Of a DNA stretch of 64,000 nucleotides, positions 49,106 to 62,176 are shown one piece after another. Within the stretch, counting starts at the first letter, position 1, and each line of letters starts with the position of its first letter. A program made the position numbers and the translations under genes. The stretch comes from Physcomitrium patens. Its lineage: Eukaryota > Streptophyta > Bryopsida > Funariales > Funariaceae. The notes under the pieces were generated by a model. The model worked only from the letters and a program-made list of their open reading frames with translations. It made no database searches and was not told the origin of the DNA. The stretch is taken from NCBI RefSeq assembly GCF_000002425.4, contig NC_037258.1, positions 3,649,003 through 3,713,002 on the forward strand, given 5' to 3'.

Positions 49106-50167
49106 TTTCAACAAAAAATCACTATGCTGTCAATGTAGCTTCTCACGGAGAGCTTGCAACAAGATATCTGCAAAAAGTGTTCAGATAGCTTTAAGGTGGG
49201 ACTAAGCTTCTTCCAATTGTGGTGTGCCTTGCAAAGTCTCGGTCAGGCTGCACGCATCCTTCACGCACCCAACAAGAGAATCCACAAAACTATAACATAG
49301 AAGGATCACATGCACTGTGGAGGATCGAAATTCGAAATTCGTCGCTATCTTTGCTAGACCTTGAAGCACCAAAAAATAAGGGGGGGGGGGGGGGTTGTTG
49401 AAGGAAAAAGTAAACTACAAAACACACGAGAGCTTCACAAGGTCCAAACCCAGAGAAACCCAAACCTCCCAAATGCACAAGCTCGTCCTCATCACCTCCC
49501 ACAAAAGCACCGCAAAAGAAATCAACGCAACTTACTTCAACAGGACTGCGGACGTTGTTCTTGCTCGTTCCGACGATGACAACAGACATACGACACTGCA
49601 CGTCAAGGGGGAAAAGAATGATCGACTCAGGCAAGGCGAGAACACGTTTTCGGGCTCATGAAACAATAACTTCTCGACAATTCCAGAAATTCTTAGTTCT
49701 TTAAGCGCATGGGAGCAAAGCTGTAAAGGATAGGTTAGTTTCCGCTTATCCTCAAACTTAGGATGCTGTAGTCTTCAGCTGCCGCGTTCACAAAAAACCT
49801 CGAAATGAAAAAGAGAAAATGAAAATTGGAAATTACACAAACTACAAAAAGAAAGGGGTGCAAATAAAAACGACCTTAAGACCAAATTGGTGACTGCAAC
49901 ACCCCACCAAGCGCAAGTTCGAATCCTACTTTTGAATTGACACACGGACAGAACTGCATCCCAGATTCCCCACCACCTTCTGGGTCTGGTCCACGTGCAA
50001 GGCTGAGGGTGTTGCGACAATCAAACTCTTCTAACTCGTCTTTCCGGTACATGCTTGAGGAGAAGGGCTAAGGACGATTCAGTGTGATCCTTCGATCACA
50101 CGCGCTCCACGCACCAAGGTCAGGAACAAAATTAAAAAAACCCAATTGCCAGAGTTGCTATAGCGAC

Positions 50168-50200
<33 letters not shown>

Positions 50201-52050
50201 GAGGAAAAAGTGCCCCTCGAGGCGCGGTTCACCACTCGCGCGGCCGCGATTAGAAGCCCTGCAACTGGCAATTAACCTGAGCGGACCTCGACGTTGATAT
50301 CCGACAGCGATGAGCTGGAAATACCACACATCCGTAAAACATTTCATATCGACATATGCCTCGACTGACAGATGCCACGGACCTTACAAACCCAACCCCT
50401 CAGGTCCTCAACGTCACGCATCTTATCTCTTCCGAATTTGCACGGATCAGCGAGAATTTAATTTGCTGCAGGCTAACGAATATAAACCTAAATAAAAATT
50501 CTCCCTGGTAGGCATCCGAAAGCAAAAGCCCTTGGTAGAAATCTTATGACATTTCGCCGAGTGGGGAGCACCTCGATAACAAAATGAATAAAAAAAATAT
50601 ATACAAAAAGAAAATCTATGTGCAACAGTAAAATTAGATCTACAGCGCAGAAGTAAAATTCTACTCGACGAGCTGTGGGTGAGCTGGGTGATATTCTCCA
50701 TCCTCACGTGACTAAACCCTGGTTTTGATTTTGCTAATCTCAACCAAAATTCTTTATTTACAAATTTGTTAGCGATTTCGTCACGGTCATGCGAGATTAG
50801 TTGCCCATCCAACACCCGATGAAAAAATCCAAACTGCCTGTGTTCATCGTAATCAGGCACTGCGCGTGAATATCGAAGATGGTTGTCAGCCTGTCCACCT
50901 TCGAGGAACAATTTCTGGAGGTTAATGCAGACCCAATAAAATTGGGACGTCCAGCGATTGGATCATACACCACAACTGGCCGAATCTGACATCACTCACA
51001 TTCTCCACCCCCCTGTAAAAAAATATATTTATATCCAAGCATTTTTTCACATCTCATGACTCTCACCGGAAAAAGCTCACCCAGAAGTTACTTTTTTGTC
51101 AAATGTCGACGTAACTGTTTCAAACCCACCTCGTTTTTCTGCTTCTGCTCTTTTGTCCTCGATATCTTCGAAGTATCAACCTCGATACTTTAAAAGTACC
51201 CAATACCCGACCCCCTTATCCCGCTATGACTGTATCCTGACGACAAACCTAATCTGGCAGCGCTTAAAGATAGTAAATACGTCATGAGTACGAATGAAGC
51301 GGGTTCGGATGGAATCTAGTACTGCCTTGTGAAGCAATTCATCAAATCCGCATGTGCCAAATCACTACAGTTGCAGCAGCCGCAGCAGCGCACACACTAC
51401 TCACTCCCAAATCCAGATTTCATGCCACATCGTTATGGCCATCAGCACAGAAAGTGCAGTGACACAGCGTCGATTAAACCTGCAATTGAATAATGGTATC
51501 CAGTCTCCAGAGGAATTCGTGTTGTGTGTCTCTGCGATCACCAAACGCAGGGAGCACGACGCAACCCGAAGCGCAGCGTAATGTGCTCTTCTGTTCACTC
51601 CGCAGTGACGCTGAAACGGCGGCAGCGGCGATGTGCGCGGCAGCGTTCAGCATCAGCGGCTGCTCGTCGTCTTCCCCGCGGTATATTACCGAAGCCACTC
51701 GCTGCTTCACCGCTGATGCGTTGCCTGAACCCCCATCTCGAGGCGTGTCCAGGTCTCGGACACGCCGTAGGAAACTTCGATTGGATTGCCCTCTTGCTGT
51801 ACTCCATCGGGGAGACAATTTCAGCCGGAATTTGTCGTGCGATATTGATGCGATTCTGGCCAGGTACGTCGTGCGGGCTCCTAGCGATTCCAGGCGGATC
51901 TGTCGTAGTGGCGGCCATTGTTTGGCAGTGGGGCACATGGGTGTGTTGTGAACATGAGTCATTTGTTGTTGCTGCCTTTTATTACATGCCTGAGTAACAG
52001 TGAGAATTTCTCGGGTCTTTTTTGTTATCATTGAATGATTGTGAGGCATA
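49106..52050. other. GC-richer intergenic region upstream of TauE
   Basis: The part nearest 49,105 should hold the TauE leader and promoter. An A run lies at about 50,168-50,194. Overlapping open frames on both strands fill 51,474-52,049, the longest being 191 codons on the minus strand. Their products are Ser/Arg/Ala-rich with no recognised domain, and several frames open at once suggest GC composition rather than coding. Confidence 0.4.
49380..49394. repeat. G15 homopolymer in the TauE leader region
   Basis: Fifteen consecutive G on the plus strand, 275 bp upstream of the TauE start codon, read as C15 in the gene's sense strand. Confidence 0.9.
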
Positions 52051-52548
52051 TCTAATAGAGGCTGGAGTAAAATATGGGTATACTTGATATGATGCGAAGT
52101 AACCGAATTATTCTCTTAACGATGCAATTTTTTACAATTCTTTCTCAGACAGGGACAAAATCTGGGATTCCTTTGACCACCGTTGGGATCAGGCTCTGAC
52201 CATGATGTACAGTTAATGGGAGGATAGGCATGTTACATTTGTAAATGGTCGCCTATGCTAAGCAGGCACTGGAACTTACACTACACTATGGGTGAATGAT
52301 TTTGCAGGGGGTGGTGCTCATTTGGGACCACTGAAGTGTGGAAAACCCATTGAAGCCATTGGTCAAACAAGCTGGTGCTGCTTTGAAGGCCTCTTGCATG
52401 TAAAAATTAAAAACCTTTGCATGAAAAAGTGGGTATATGTATATTCATGTACAACATTATTATAATTTATCAAAATATTTATTACAATCACTTGATACAT
52501 TACATCAATGAGCTTTCGTAGATAACACAACAAGTTTATTGTCTAATA

Positions 52549-52592
<44 letters not shown>

Positions 52593-52835
52593 TCCATATA
52601 TATATATATATATATATATTAGTGATAATCCATGTTGTTGGCCACAAAAAGCTGCAAAAGTTTAATTTGTGGTTGCTAAGTCAAAAATTGATGACTCCTA
52701 AAGAAATATTGACCAAGATTTATTTAATTTTTTTGAAAAGAAAAAGAAGAAATGCATAACAATAGAACCATTTATGTTTCTTTTGTGTAATTGGCAAACA
52801 TAATTTTTATATACTAAAACAACTTAAATAGCTAC

Positions 52836-52869
<34 letters not shown>

Positions 52870-53691
52870 TTGGAATAAACTACATTATTGTGATGTTTTT
52901 GTCTTCATTATTTTCAGTAGCAATCCATGTTAGTAGCAATACATGTTAGTAGCAATCCATGTAGGGGTTTCTAATTGGCTTTAAAGTATGCATGCAAGGC
53001 AATCATTTGGCACTTAGAGGACTTGAAAGAATAGACTTTGTAGGCACCGACTCTAAAACTAATTTGATCACCAATTTACAAATCAAAATCAATATAGAGC
53101 TACAAAAATAATAAAATAAGTCTTGACAAAGGTGAACCTTATGAGCAGCAATGGCACTCACATACATGAATAAAGCAAATAAATAAATAAATAAATAGAA
53201 TTAAAATAGTAAATAAAATATAATGATTAGAGATTTACAACCTCCACTCTACATTCATTGAACTACCAATATATCATAACCACCAAACTTTTGATTATTA
53301 ATACATGTCATTTAACTTGTACTAATTGCCTCAAATCCTATATATATACATGTTTTTCTAATCCATATAGATCTATCATGTCTGCAAATGCAATCTTCTA
53401 ATTTAATGCAAAAATGGCTTCAAAACTTGCAAGAAAGGGAGGATGATGGATTTTAACTTAAAACAAAGTACAATGGTGGATGCAAAGAGAAGCAAGCGTA
53501 ACACTTTACATCTTAGCATTGATTAGTTTGATAGATAAAAAAGCCATTATTAGGTCTCAACAACTTAGTTCTTGAAGATACTTAAGGTATCAATTATTAT
53601 GCATTTTCCAATTTCTTAAAGTTTCCTTCTAAACAACCAATCAAAATGCTTCTTTGTTTCTTTAATTCATATCCAAGATGTCTTTTATAAT

Positions 53692-53737
<46 letters not shown>

Positions 53738-54080
53738 AATTTATCATGATAGATTTTTTTTAAAAAATATTTTTAAAAAATAAAAAATAAAAAATAAAAT
53801 GAATTAATGAAAATAATTAAAGAAAATTATATAAATATATATATATATATACATATATATATTCAAAAAATACCAATTACAATAATTTACCAATATTTTT
53901 ATATTTATATTTTTTACATATATTTTAACACATGTAATATTTAAAATTTTAATTATTTATAAAATATTATTTTTAGAATTTGTAGTAATTTTTTATAATA
54001 TATTTAATATTAATATTTTTTATCAATTAATTTAGTACAATATAATATTTTATAAATATATTATTATAATATATAAATAT
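52051..54080. other. AT-rich spacer with microsatellites
   Basis: No gene is recognised. Contains AT/AC tracts at 52,546-52,620, an A run near 52,839-52,867, a 16-bp triplicate at 52,916-52,963 and an AT run at 53,694-53,732. Confidence 0.6.
52916..52963. repeat. Three tandem copies of a 16-bp unit
   Basis: AGTAGCAATCCATGTT is repeated three times without gaps; copies 2 and 3 each differ by one base. Confidence 0.95.
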
Positions 54081-54084
54081 ATCT

Positions 54085-54632
54085 ATTTAATACAATAATA
54101 AATAATAAAGATGAATATATCCTTGTATTACTCAAAAGACTAAAGAACTACTAAAAGATAATATAATATTAAACTAAAATTTCTATTATCAAAGACAAAA
54201 AGAATATAGATTTTTGAAACTAGACTAAGAATAAGAAAAGTGTTGACAATAGTGAAGAAGGTTTCAAGCTTGCTTCTATATATATTATGTAACTAAGAGC
54301 TATATGGCGAGGTTTTCTAAGATTCCTAATATGTGTTGACTTTGTAAGACACATGTCTTAACTTGTAAGACAATTTTTCTATATGTATGTCATATAGTTA
54401 GCTTATTCCATAAGCTACCAACATGTATGACACATGGCTAATTTATTAATTTTTAATCTATCAATTAACTACAAATACAAGTAAAGTCAAAGTCACATCT
54501 ATCAAGTTTTTAAGAAGCTTTTCTATAAAAAATTATATAATTATATAATAATTTACTTTTACCTACTTCTACTTAATTATATAAATAATTATTGGAATAT
54601 ATATATATATATATATATATAATTTTAATATT
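54085..54632 (-). repeat. Relic 3' LTR of the decayed chromovirus
   Basis: Matches 5,396-5,956 in order: TGAAACTAGACT, GTGAAGAAG, ATATGTGTTGACTTTGTA, TTACTTTTACCTACTTCTACTTA. An AT run (54,597-54,622) sits at its inner end. Both boundaries are approximate. Confidence 0.8.
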
Positions 54633-54954
54633 ATTCCTTCTTCTACAAATGTGTTCCATGAGAAGCAAGCATCATATATTGAGGAAATCCAAGATGTGGC
54701 AAATTGTATTTCTCACATATTCTAATCTTTGTTTTCTTTGAAGATGGTTGATAGATCATCTCAGGCATTAATATTATTCCATACTAGAATAGGATACTAC
54801 CATATTATTTGATTGTTGTTGAGGCTTTCATAACTCCATTTAAATAAAAAAATTGAAATACTATGAGGAGTGATTTGTACTTCTAATAAAATCACCAAAC
54901 ATTAGAAGCCTCTTCCAAGGTTGTAATATCAAACACGTTATATCTTACCATCTA

Positions 54955-54994
<40 letters not shown>

Positions 54995-57900
54995 TTTAAG
55001 ATCTTCATCTTGATTACATCGTCTTGAAGGTTGTGATAATTGCAATGTCTTATCTAATAAGTCAACAAACAATAGCTTTTGAGTTGAATTTTTTGGTTGA
55101 TGGTTCTCTATTTCTTTAATGCCATAAATATACAAAAACTACAAATAATAATAAAAAGTAAAATGCTATCTTCTCTAAATCTTGTTTTTTTTTATAACAA
55201 AGTTTTATTATATTTTAACTTGATTTTGATGGATGTTTTTAATGAAAAGCCTCAACCTTCTTTATTGTATTTGCAAGATTCTTTCCTAGCTCCCATGAGC
55301 ATTCATTAATATCATATTTATACCAATGAATAACATATTTGAATTTGTTTTGGTGTTGCCTTGAATCTAAGGCTCTTTTTACTTCAAACTTTTAATTATT
55401 ATCTACTTCTATAGAAAGAGGTGGCATTTGACTTTTTTTAAAGATATTTACTATCTTATATAGCTCAAGAAGAGATACATGGAATATGAGATGAATCTTC
55501 ATAGTCTCCAATAGATATAATCAATAAATAATAAAATTACCTTCTTTACAAATAAAAAATGGTGGAAGCTTATAATAATCCAATTTTTTATAAAGGTAGA
55601 TAGTCTTGATATTGTAACAAAGTAATCATATTTTATTGCTAATATAAAATTGAGGTTTTTCCTTACTATAGGCATCCACATTGGTCTTTTGACATTCTTG
55701 AGTTTTTTTAAACTATACCTTCATTATTCTATATAGCTTAAATAAATAATTTTTCAAATCTTCTATTGCAAGATTATCAACTTTTGAAAAGTCAACAGCA
55801 TCAAGTTGTGAATGATAACCATATAAAATAAAAAAAGATATTTGTTGCATAGAAGAATGTATCATATTACTATGAGCAAACTCTACTAATAGCAAAAGAG
55901 TTGTTTAATCATTTTATTGGTAGTTGATGGTATTCTTTAAATATTACTCTAAAACTTAGCTTATGCACTTTATCTATCTATTAGTTTGAAGATAAAAAGC
56001 CAAAGATAGCTTTATATTGATCTTTAGAATTGTAAAAATAATTCTTCAAAATCTTAATATAAATTAAATCTTCATATCTAATATAATATCTTTGAATAAT
56101 TCATGATAATGATAGATGTTGTCAAAAAATAATTTAGCTATTTCTTTGCTTGTGATAGATTTTGTATATAGTACAAAATATATCATCTTAGTAAAATGAT
56201 CTAATATCACAAATATTTAATCATAAAAACATGAAACTAATAGATTTGTGATAAAATCCATATAAACAAAAAATTAGAGCTGTTTTGAAATAGATAATGG
56301 TTGAAGAAGTCCATAAGGTCAATAACAAGGAGTTTTGAAACTTGAACAAGTATCACTTGATTATATAAAGTCTTTAACCACCTTCTACATTTGAGGCCAC
56401 CAAAAATCTCTTGATATTAGCTCAAAAATCTTATTGTATTCAAAATATCCAGTTTTTGAAAAATTATGATAAGCTTAAAAAACACATAATTGTACTTCAC
56501 CTTTTCAAATATATAATCGTCTCTCAAAATAGAATAGATTATTTTTGAACTTAGACTTAAAAGAATCATGAGATTTAGAAGAATTATTTTTAATATCATG
56601 AATAAGAAAATATACTTGATTGAACTTGATTGACAAAGATTGAATTAATAGTCAATGTCATTTCATTACCTAAAGATAAAAATACTTTCACTTCAAAATA
56701 ATTATTTTTAATGTTTAAAAATTATATTTCTTTCTTTTGGTATAAGATAAGTATTTTAGAGATGGCATTTCACAAACCTTATTGTTTTTTGAATTGATAA
56801 GTAATCTTGAAATCAAATTTTAATAAAAAAATGCTCTAATAGGCTTGGCAATGATTTAAAATACGTGCTGACATAAAATATTCGAGATTCTTATAATTTT
56901 TATATATAATAATTAGACTTAAGGCATATTTAGATAATGAAACTATTTTTAAAATAAATTCATAATTGCAAAAAGATCTTTATTGTGGATCTTGTAACTA
57001 ATCTTGACTATTGATAATTTCTTGGAATAGAAATCTATTAGGTAGAACTTTTCATCTATTTTTATTTGTTACAAAATTGTGTCCATAATAAAGTTTGTTG
57101 CATTTGTTTTAAAAAAAATGCCTTAAAAATTGACACAATACAAGATTAGTATAAAAAAAAATTGTTGACTTGAAGACTTCAAAAGATATTTCAACTTCTT
57201 TACTCCACTCAAGTTTGCATTTAAATATGAGATATGTAAAAAGAGCCACAACTTGAAAAAAGTTTTTGATGAAAATTTGATAATAATTCACAAATCCTAA
57301 AAAATATTATGCATCTTTAATTATTTTTTATATCTTTCAATCTATGATATTCTAGACCTTCTTAGAATCTATCATAAGACCATTGCTTAAAATGATGTAT
57401 CTTAGGAAGTCAACTTGAGTAGTATGAAATACACACTTTTCTATCTTAGTATATAATCTAGCATTTCTTAGTTTTTATAACTCATGAAAAATATAAAATT
57501 TATATTTTTTTATATTCTTCAAATAAATTAAGATTTCATCTAAATAATAGATAAAAAAATCATCAAGAAACTCAAAAAAATATCATTTATTAGATGTTGA
57601 AAAGCATCTGCTGCATTTGTGAGTCTAAAAGATATGACATAATATTCAAAATATCCATACGTGATTCAAAATATAATTTTTGATTTACCTCTTTTTTTAA
57701 TGTATATGAAGTTATATACTTATTATAGATCTATTTTTATATATATCTTTTCTTGATTTAATTAATCAAAAAGTCTTGAAATCAAAGATAGAAGACATCT
57801 ATTCTTGATGGTTATTTCATTGAGTCTTTAATAGTTCACAAATATCTAGAGAGATCCATCTTTTTTCTTCTTAAATAATTTAAGAGCCCTAACTAGAGAT

Positions 57901-59990
57901 TTACTATATCATATGAAGTTCTTAGCCAAATTTTCATCAATATACTCCTTGAGTGTAGCTAATTTATCTTGTGATGAGCTATAAATTGGTTTGAATGGTA
58001 ATTGAACTCTTTTTTGAAGATCAATAGAACAATCATAGGAACAATACGCTTGAAGAATATCTACATTTTTTTAAAATATCTTAATAATCTGAATATTGAT
58101 TTGAAATACTACTTAAAATCATTTTTTTATAAAAAATAAATGAGATATATATAATAAAATTGAACCTTTCTTTTGCAATATGTATAAAAGCTTTTGTACT
58201 TATCAATAATGGTTTGGATGTGTTGGTCTTATAGATTTTTATTTGCTTAGTAAAATCTTAAAATAAACTGTAAAAAAAATCAAAGTTATGAAAAATTGAG
58301 TTTATTTAAAGATTATACTTTTTTAGCAACGATAATCTTAAAATAATTAGATGAAATGGAAATTTAATCACATTAAATATTACTAAACTATTATGACCAC
58401 TAGTTGTTATATCTAAAGGAACAATTTCATATATAACATCTCCAAAAGATAATAAAAAAACCATCTATTTCTTATACATGCACAAGTTTGGTTTTTAAAT
58501 TAAAAATATATCTTATTTTCTGATAAAGTCTTCATTTATAAAATAAATTGAGGTTCTTGAATCTAATAAGGCTAAGACTTTGTAATTTTTTGGTCTTAAA
58601 AAAACTTCAATTATAAAACAAGTTGAAGAATGTGAGGAGAGAATATAACCTTTATTAAATATTACATAAGATTTCAATCATATGGATCCTATTGTTATTA
58701 GAAAAACTCGTTTTTCAATACCTTGTCCTCTTTAGCAACCATACTCTTTATTTTTTAATTATATTATTTTTTTAAATAATATAGAATAATATTCTTATAT
58801 TCTCTATAATATAAGCACAAACCTTCTTGATGACAACAAGTATTTTCTTGCTTAGTAAGAAGTTTAAAATATACCATGTCAATTTGCATAGGCTCTAGCC
58901 TAAACAAATAAGCTTTCAAAAACTTAGAAGGTATTGCTATAACATAATTTGTACTTATTCAATTAAATCTTTGTTTTTGGCATCTTTCAAAAAGTCAATT
59001 GTTGCATACAATAGCATGAGCAATAAATTTCTCTAATGAATGTATTCTTGGTATTATCAACAATAAATCTTTGACATTATCTTACATCTCATATTAAAAC
59101 TAATTAATAACATCTTTGTTATTTCAATCCATATCGCAAGCAAGATTTTAGAATTTAATAGCATATATTGTGGCTAAAGATGATCCTTCTTATAGTAATA
59201 CAAGCTTGATCTTTACTATCCTTTGTTGATCACCTTCTTCAAATATAGCCATAAATACTTTCTAGAATGAATTCAAATGATAGAGTAGTCATGAATCTTT
59301 TTTCATAATAGGTGCAAATTAAGAGAGAGCATTTTTAGATAGAAAGGCGCCTATAAATCCAACTTGAGTAAATTCATTAAGGTATTTGAAATTGTAACTT
59401 TAAATAGAACTTAACTTATTATAGATACTATTGAAATTTTGATTTTTTTCCATTAAACTTCTTTGGCATACTACTCCTTGCATCCCTTATGCTTGTAGAA
59501 TTGAGACTTCTTAAATTTGATTGTGAGACTAATCTACTTGTTTTCTTTAATTACACAATTTCTTAGCATAGACTCTAGACTTCTTTTATAGGTATAGAAA
59601 TAGTGCTTTTGTGGTTGGTATTGATGATATGTGAAATTTCTAGCCTAAAAGTATTAAGAAGCTCGTGAAGATCCGTGATAGTTGCAAACTTATTCTCATT
59701 TCTATGAAGTATAACATCCATGATTTTTTGTTTGATTTCAAACAACTTAGTAAATCCACAAATCAAATTGAAAGAAGGTAATCTACTATCTTATATCTTA
59801 AATAAAAATTTCTATAAAAAGAATAATTGCTTTCTTTAAAGAAATAATTAATATTAAAAAATTAAACTATTTGTTTAAAGATGGGTAGTTTGTAACTTTC
59901 AAAATACAACAATAGAAGTAAGTTAATTTATTCACTTCTGAAACAAGACAAAAACAATGAGATTGAACTATGATAACATTGTTGTATTGC
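54633..59990 (-). pseudogene. Decayed gag-pol of the 54-60 kb chromovirus
   Basis: Stops and frameshifts are dense throughout. Alignment to the better copy at nucleotide level is easy to follow, for example the stretch beginning CTTGATATTAGCTC near 56,409 against CTAGATATCAGCTC at 7,710. The changes are dominated by C-to-T and G-to-A, as expected from long methylation of silent transposon DNA. It encodes nothing functional. Confidence 0.85.
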
Positions 59991-60917
59991 TTTAAATAAA
60001 TGTAGAATCATTTTAAATCTTAATAATTATATAGAATATTTTAAATAAGACATTCAATAACATGTATGTAGCAAATTCTAGTTATTACAACATAATATTT
60101 AAAAGAATTTTAAACTACTAGGAAAGTGCTTACAACATTTGATATCTTTAAATTTTGTAAATATATCAATTTTATAAAATAATGATAATTTTTATAAAAA
60201 ATCAATGATGAAAATTGAAAATCAATTATATAAGTGTGTTTATTTCAAAGTATTGAACTATGATATCATAAATTAAATTAAAAATGCTATTTGGTTTAAG
60301 TTAGTGATTTACCTTAATAAATTGGTAATTTAGTTTTTGTTGCATTCAGTTAACAATAGAATATTATTAAGTTTTAATTCCTAATAAAATGATTGAAGAT
60401 TTTACATGTTGCACAAGACATAATTTATTTGAATTTCTAATAGAGTCATCATAATTTTTTGATTTCTTGCAAAAAATCAAAACATTAATAAACACTATTC
60501 CTAAAAATAAATAGATAATTTTGTGATTATTTATGTAAAAGTCATCTTGTTGTACTCCAAAACCTTTGAAAATTGTATAAAATATTTTAGATATTGTGCT
60601 TTAAAAACCAAAGTATAAAGAATTATTTTAAAAAAAAATACATTAATTTAAAACAACAAATATCTGATTTCTTGAATAAAGATATTAATGACAACCACAT
60701 CAATTTATATACAAAGAAAACAGAAAGCAATCAAATAATAGAAGTCCTTTTTCTACTTAAAGGAGACTTATTATTTCAGAGTAAGAAATTATTAGTTCTG
60801 GTCGATTTGATCTTTTTATGAGATCAAAATATTAATTCTTGATTTTTCAACAAATAATATACTCTAGAATTACCCTCCTTCCAATAAGAAATTATTTGTT
60901 GTTGGACATTTGTCAAG

Positions 60918-60977
60918 AACATGACAATGCCACTTAGGCATGTGTAAAACATGACAACACCACTTGAGCATGCTTAA
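60918..60977. repeat. Two tandem copies of a 30-bp unit
   Basis: Units 60,918-60,947 and 60,948-60,977 share AACATGACAA, CCACTT and GCATG with few differences. Confidence 0.85.
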
Positions 60978-61254
60978 ATATCCAATTGGACAGAAAAAAT
61001 CACACTCAACATTTTTTTTTTTTAAATATTTTAAAATCTAATATGTAATAAACTCAAAATAAATCTATCAATGTAACGCCATAGTAATTTAACAAGGTGA
61101 AATTATCTATAAACCAAGAAGAGACAACATAATTTTGGACATACTAAGTTGGCAAGTGGATTACTAAACAAAGAAATATCACTTTCTTCTCGAAATTACT
61201 AAATTAAGTCAATATAGTCAACAAAAAGGAGGTAAAATAAGGTCATTTGAACAA

Positions 61255-61345
61255 TTTGGAGCCAGGTTCAATGTATAATAGAAAATTTGAACTAGGTTCA
61301 ATACATGATGGTATTTTGGAATTAGGTTTAATGTATAAAAGTGAT
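61255..61345. repeat. Three imperfect copies of a ~30-bp unit
   Basis: Units start TTTGGAGCCAGGTTCAATGT, TTTGAACTAGGTTCAATAC and TTTGGAATTAGGTTTAATGT. The repeat makes a spurious minus-strand frame with repeating YTLNL residues. Confidence 0.85.
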
Positions 61346-61450
61346 TTTGAAAAAGTGCGTAAAACTTTTTACTTTCTAAGCTTCTGGAATTTATATTAAT
61401 AAAACCCACTTTCCATGCTCTTGGAACAATCAATTAAATCGCTACACCAA

Positions 61451-62176
61451 GCATGACACCGTTCCAGTGACTTGGCAATCCTTTTTTGCTTTATTAGGGC
61501 AGACGTCAGCACGCAAGGGCAGTGACGTAACGCCGATGGGGAACGTAGAAACTCGGGAACAAGTTCACCCTGGTATTCCCCGAGTGTTCCCGTCCTCTCC
61601 AGATGGACCACAAGGGAGGCTTAGATTTCGACGCTCTCGAGATTTCGAAGTCGTTCAGCTGCGTGGCGCATTTCCTTCGATGAAAACCCTAATTGAGGCT
61701 CGCAGTGGTGATGGATTGCATCGCAGGTAGGCAGTAGCTGTGAATTCTGCTCAAAAGGAACCAATTGGCGCCTGAAACTGTCGCAATTCGGCGGCGAGAG
61801 GCGATTCTCAATCTGAGGTGAAGGGTTCATGACTGAGGAATTTGGACGCAGTGGCTGGCTGGCTGGCTTGCTGCATGATTGCATCATCGCAGTTTTTAGT
61901 TTCGAATTCCTGTGGGTTTTTTCACATTCATATAATTTAGGGCTTTTCGTACATATAAATTAGGGTTTTTGTTACTTGGGTTTGACTGTTACATGCCAGA
62001 GGTTTGTTCTTTGGGACATCGACCGTTTTTCGTTCCGAGGGACTTGAAATCTTGAAACAAGGCGTATTGGGTTTGTGATTAGTTTAGGATTTTTACGAAC
62101 TGTATGAATTGAATGTTCATATTGAGGTTTAGGGTTTTATGAACTCATTCGGAATTTACACTTGCAGAGCTTCAAA
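61451..62176 (+). promoter_or_regulatory. Promoter/leader of the small membrane-protein gene, with a likely leader intron
   Basis: A donor-like GCATCGCAG/GTAGG at 61,726/61,727 and an acceptor TTGCAG at 62,162-62,167, nine bases before the ATG, suggest an intron in the 5' leader. Transcription start is not determined. Composition is clearly richer in GC than the flanking spacer on the left. Confidence 0.5.

Larger units (their letters stand above)
54085..59990 (-). mobile_element. Highly decayed chromovirus copy, same family and orientation
   Basis: The order of segments parallels 5,396-11,200 but with heavy loss of C and G. An LTR relic at about 54,085-54,632 is followed by regions matching the chromodomain end, integrase, RNase H, RT, protease and gag. 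Frame 55,895-55,713 aligns to the integrase C-terminal region (YGYHSQLDAVDFSKVDN). Frame 57,291-57,109 aligns to the RT-RNase H connection (NYYQIFIKNF). A primer-site-like TGTTATCATAG lies near 59,970. The 5' LTR expected beyond 59,990 is not seen. Limits are approximate. Confidence 0.85.
59991..61450. other. AT-rich spacer, possible further LTR fragments
   Basis: No gene is recognised; a 75-codon plus-strand frame (60,594-60,821) is Lys/Asn/Ile-rich and likely chance. A phrase AATTACCCTCCTTCC near 60,869 resembles the LTR/polypurine junction of the chromovirus, and a second primer-site-like TGATATCATAG occurs near 60,250. Neither is enough to define an element. Confidence 0.4.

Noticed and set aside
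49880..49932. tRNA-like TTCGAATCC segment
   Set aside because: The flanking bases do not form a T-arm stem and no anticodon arm or acceptor stem can be drawn.
60594..60821. 75-codon Lys/Asn-rich plus-strand frame
   Set aside because: It has the residue composition expected from AT-rich DNA and no motif or gene context.
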